From assembly GCA_027025615.1 (NCBI GenBank), contig JALVQM010000465.1, positions 1 to 8,987 of the forward strand: a DNA stretch of 8,987 bases, written 5' to 3'. The DNA comes from Desulfobacteraceae bacterium (GTDB taxonomy: Bacteria; Desulfobacterota; Desulfobacteria; Desulfobacterales; Desulfosarcinaceae). Within the stretch, counting starts at the first letter, position 1. Each line of letters opens with the position of its first letter. This document shows, piece after piece, positions 7,003 to 8,987 of this stretch. A program made the translations under genes and the position numbers. Below the pieces are notes generated by a model. The model had not been told where the DNA came from and did no database searches. It was given only the letters and a program-made list of their open reading frames with translations.

Positions 7003-7028
7003 CAGGCGGCCTTACAAAAGGCCGCCTG
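7003..7028. repeat. Perfect 11-bp GC-rich hairpin in the leader of the 546-residue protein gene
   Basis: Arms 7003-7013 (CAGGCGGCCTT) and 7018-7028 are exact reverse complements around a 4-base loop. On the minus-strand transcript the hairpin ends 16 nucleotides before the preferred ATG (6986), where a ribosome binding site would be expected. Neither flank has a T-run, so a terminator is unlikely; an effect on translation or mRNA stability is possible. Confidence 0.75.
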
Positions 7029-7117
7029 GCCAAAGTACAGCAGGTTGCTGAAAGCCTTCTGTGCCCGCAATGTTTTTCCAACAGCCTGCAGAGGATTAAA
7101 ATTTACTGCATGACGAA

Positions 7118-7146
7118 TTTATAAACCGTTGAAGCATTCCTGTCTA
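7118..7146 (-). promoter_or_regulatory. Sigma-70-like promoter overlapping the lyase stop codon
   Basis: On the minus strand TAGACA (7146-7141, 5/6 to the -35 consensus) and TATAAA (7123-7118, 5/6 to the -10 consensus) are separated by exactly 17 bases. The TAG of the -35 hexamer is the stop codon of the lyase gene. Transcription would start near 7111, giving a leader of about 125 nucleotides to ATG 6986, or about 40 to TTG 7070. Confidence 0.55.
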
Positions 7147-8307
7147 CTTGTATTTATCAGGCAAAACAGCTTTTTCTGACCAGTCATCCGGCAATTTCTG
7201 GCCCGGGGCCTCACCGAACTTGTCTTTCAGGGTTTTTAGCCCCGGCCGGGCGAATCTGGGATGGCCTTCTTTCAGGGTCCGCCCATTGATTACCGCCTCA
7301 GAACGCAAACGCTGGCCCACGGTTCTTTCCATCTGGCGGCCCAGCCAGAGAATACGATCCACATCATATCCATGTTCGATGCCCATTTCATCTATCTGGA
7401 CCAACAGATCTTCCAGGCACACCAATCCCACGTATCGCGGATCTTCGTAATAGTACTCGCCGGTTCCTTTAACCGGGCAGTCATCCAGGAAGTTTGCCGG
7501 CTGTCCGCCCATCCCACCAAGGGTGGCTTCAAAATGCGAAATTCCCGCCTGCAAAGCAGCAAGGACAGAGGCCGAGGCGACCCGCTTGGTTTCATGGAAA
7601 TGAGCGATATGAACCTCAGGATGGGGGATAGCATCCATGATCATGGAAAAATAACGGTAAACCTCCGGTGCCGAGGCGCTACCGTCGTGATCGGCATGCT
7701 CAATATCGTCGGCTCCGATTTCGAGCCAGCGCTTGGTAAACTCCACCGCGTCTTCAAGCCTGGTTGCTCCGCCGATGGGGCTGCCCCAGATGGTGCTGAC
7801 AGTACCGCACATTTTTATCCCGGCATCATGGCACTTGCGGATACAACGTTCGGCTTCCTTCCAGTAGGCAGGCAGAGTGGTTCCGGAATTGGCAAAATGA
7901 TGTTCTTCTTCTGTTGAAACCATCATGAGGACCCGGTCCGGGCCGATGCCTTGTTCCTTGAGCCGAACAGCCCTGTCCACCGCGGGTTCCCGGATGGTGA
8001 TGGCTGTCAGGACCAACTCGTCATAATTTACACCTTTACGCTGGCAGCGCTGTTTGAAGCGATCAGAACGCAAATGTTTTAAAAGTTCTTCAGCGTCTTC
8101 AAACTGGGGCATCAGGTATGGATTGCCCAGATTGGTCACCTCTATGTTACGGCAACCGGCAAAAATCAGTTCTTCCAAATAAAAAATCTTGGCCCGTGTT
8201 GAAATGAATTTCTCCAGATGTTGAAAACCGTCCCGGATGGTAATATCACCGATTGTCACCTTGCGTGGCATGCGGGGAAAGATTTTCCAGTAATCGTATT
8301 CAGTCAT
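7144..8307 (-). CDS. DRE-TIM metallolyase, HMG-CoA lyase-like with altered active site
   Basis: This 387-residue protein belongs to the HMGL/isopropylmalate synthase family of TIM-barrel enzymes that make or break C-C bonds next to a carboxylate or thioester. Motifs seen are RDGFQ (25-29; R25 and metal ligand D26), the H236-x-H238 metal pair in AHFHET, and the glycine-rich loop TLGGMGGQPAN (262-272). True HMG-CoA lyases have a catalytic cysteine in GLGGCPYA; here that position is Q269. N272 falls where isopropylmalate synthases place their asparagine after GIGERAG. A loop of about 20 residues with C277 follows. HMG-CoA lyases usually have about 300 residues, so the ends are extended by comparison. 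The ATG has AGGAG (8315-8319) seven bases upstream. It follows the hydratase gene by 39 bases, consistent with one operon. The barrel family is sure; the substrate (HMG-CoA or another acyl-CoA or keto acid) is not. Confidence 0.88.
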   Translation of the reverse strand: MTEYDYWKIFPRMPRKVTIGDITIRDGFQHLEKFISTRAKIFYLEELIFAGCRNIEVTNLGNPYLMPQFEDAEELLKHLRSDRFKQRCQRKGVNYDELVLTAITIREPAVDRAVRLKEQGIGPDRVLMMVSTEEEHHFANSGTTLPAYWKEAERCIRKCHDAGIKMCGTVSTIWGSPIGGATRLEDAVEFTKRWLEIGADDIEHADHDGSASAPEVYRYFSMIMDAIPHPEVHIAHFHETKRVASASVLAALQAGISHFEATLGGMGGQPANFLDDCPVKGTGEYYYEDPRYVGLVCLEDLLVQIDEMGIEHGYDVDRILWLGRQMERTVGQRLRSEAVINGRTLKEGHPRFARPGLKTLKDKFGEAPGQKLPDDWSEKAVLPDKYK

Positions 8308-8346
8308 GGCACAACTCCTTAATTTTTAATTTTTTTTGGTAACAGT

Positions 8347-8987
8347 TTAACGTCCTTTATAATTCGGACGACGTTTTTCGCGAAAAGCCGCCAGCCCTTC
8401 AAGCCTGTCTTCGGTAGGTATACAAACCCAGTAAGCATTGGACTCGATGGCCAGTCCGGTATTGAGGTCTGTTTCCATACCATGATTTATGGCATATTTT
8501 GCCTGCTCAATGGCAATCGGACCGGTCTCGCAAATCATGGCCGCCATGGCCCGACATTCATCAAGCAATTTGTCCAGGGGACACACCTTGTTGACCAGCC
8601 CGATTTCAAGGGCTTCGCCGGCGCCCACACGCCTGCCGGTAAATATGAGCTCCTTGGCCTTGCCCTTGCCCACCAGGCGGGGCAGCCGCTGGGTTCCACC
8701 GGCACCGGGAATAATCGCCAGCCGGGTTTCGGTAAGTCCCAGGGTGGCATTATCAGAAGCGATACGAATATCGGAAGCCAGAGCCAACTCAGTGCCTCCC
8801 CCGAAAGCATGTCCGTTAACAGCCGCAATGACTGCCTTGGGAAGATTTTCAATCCGGGTAAACAAATCACGGATGGTAAAAATATACTGCTTCACCTGCT
8901 CGGGAGTCAGGGTAGCTCTTTCTTTCAGATCGGCTCCGGAACGAAAAGCTTTTTCTCCTGCACCGGTAATTATGACCACCCGCGCCT
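8347..8987 (-). CDS. Enoyl-CoA hydratase, methylglutaconyl-CoA hydratase-like (5' end outside window)
   Basis: About 212 residues of a crotonase-family hydratase are visible; the N-terminal 45-50 residues lie beyond the window edge, as the frame stays open through 8987 and VVIITGAG is an internal strand of the fold. Counting from the GTG at 8979, both catalytic glutamates are present: E64 in the GGGTELAL stretch and E84 in the LTETRLAIIPGAGG stretch. The oxyanion-hole region GADLKERA (15-22) and the C-terminal IPTEDRLEGLAAFREKR and YKGR are close to human AUH and bacterial LiuC, which hydrate 3-methylglutaconyl-CoA to HMG-CoA in leucine breakdown. The HMG-CoA lyase-like gene 39 bases downstream fits that pathway. 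A general short-chain enoyl-CoA hydratase remains possible. The family is certain; the substrate is likely but not proven. Confidence 0.9.
   Translation of the reverse strand, partial: ARVVIITGAGEKAFRSGADLKERATLTPEQVKQYIFTIRDLFTRIENLPKAVIAAVNGHAFGGGTELALASDIRIASDNATLGLTETRLAIIPGAGGTQRLPRLVGKGKAKELIFTGRRVGAGEALEIGLVNKVCPLDKLLDECRAMAAMICETGPIAIEQAKYAINHGMETDLNTGLAIESNAYWVCIPTEDRLEGLAAFREKRRPNYKGR

Noticed and set aside
7261..7917. 218-codon plus-strand open frame
   Set aside because: It is antisense to the lyase gene, whose family motifs are clear.

Overview
The window looks like chromosomal DNA of a Gram-negative, probably anaerobic bacterium; Desulfobacterota (the former Deltaproteobacteria) is my best guess. 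That rests on the mix of an NtrC-type sigma-54 activator, a FlgM-like anti-sigma-28 factor, secreted envelope proteins and an acyl-CoA hydratase/lyase pair, together with moderate GC content. It is an inference, since there is no rRNA or other marker gene. I see no tRNA, CRISPR array, insertion sequence or phage gene.

Left part (1-2972, plus strand): a leader with a sigma-70-like promoter precedes a complete REC-AAA+-Fis response regulator that starts at TTG. Next come a small cysteine-motif protein of unknown function and a secreted SYLF/YSC84-domain protein, which lie close enough to be co-transcribed. A hairpin of terminator type ends this block.

Middle (2973-3495): about 520 bases without a recognisable gene hold a run of three hairpins, one a perfect 26-bp inverted repeat with a 4-base loop. 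A GC-rich stretch follows, leading into a flgM-like gene (3496-3798) that has no flagellar neighbours here. Two envelope genes of unknown function follow: a small secreted beta-sandwich-type protein (3919-4257) and a membrane-anchored protein (4315-5328).

Right part (5346-8987, minus strand): transcription runs leftward. A 5'-truncated enoyl-CoA hydratase closely resembling methylglutaconyl-CoA hydratase (AUH/LiuC) is followed 39 bases later by a DRE-TIM metallolyase that resembles HMG-CoA lyase but lacks its catalytic cysteine. Together they suggest branched-chain acyl-CoA (leucine/isovalerate) metabolism or a variant of it. A good promoter overlapping the lyase stop codon appears to drive a separate gene for a 546-residue protein of unknown function, in which I see a possible degenerate GalT/HIT-like motif. 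That gene converges on the membrane-protein gene with only 17 bases between their stop codons.

Nothing here is clearly a complete new system. The best leads are the hairpin cluster at 2988-3123, the lyase with the altered active site and the possible GalT-like protein.
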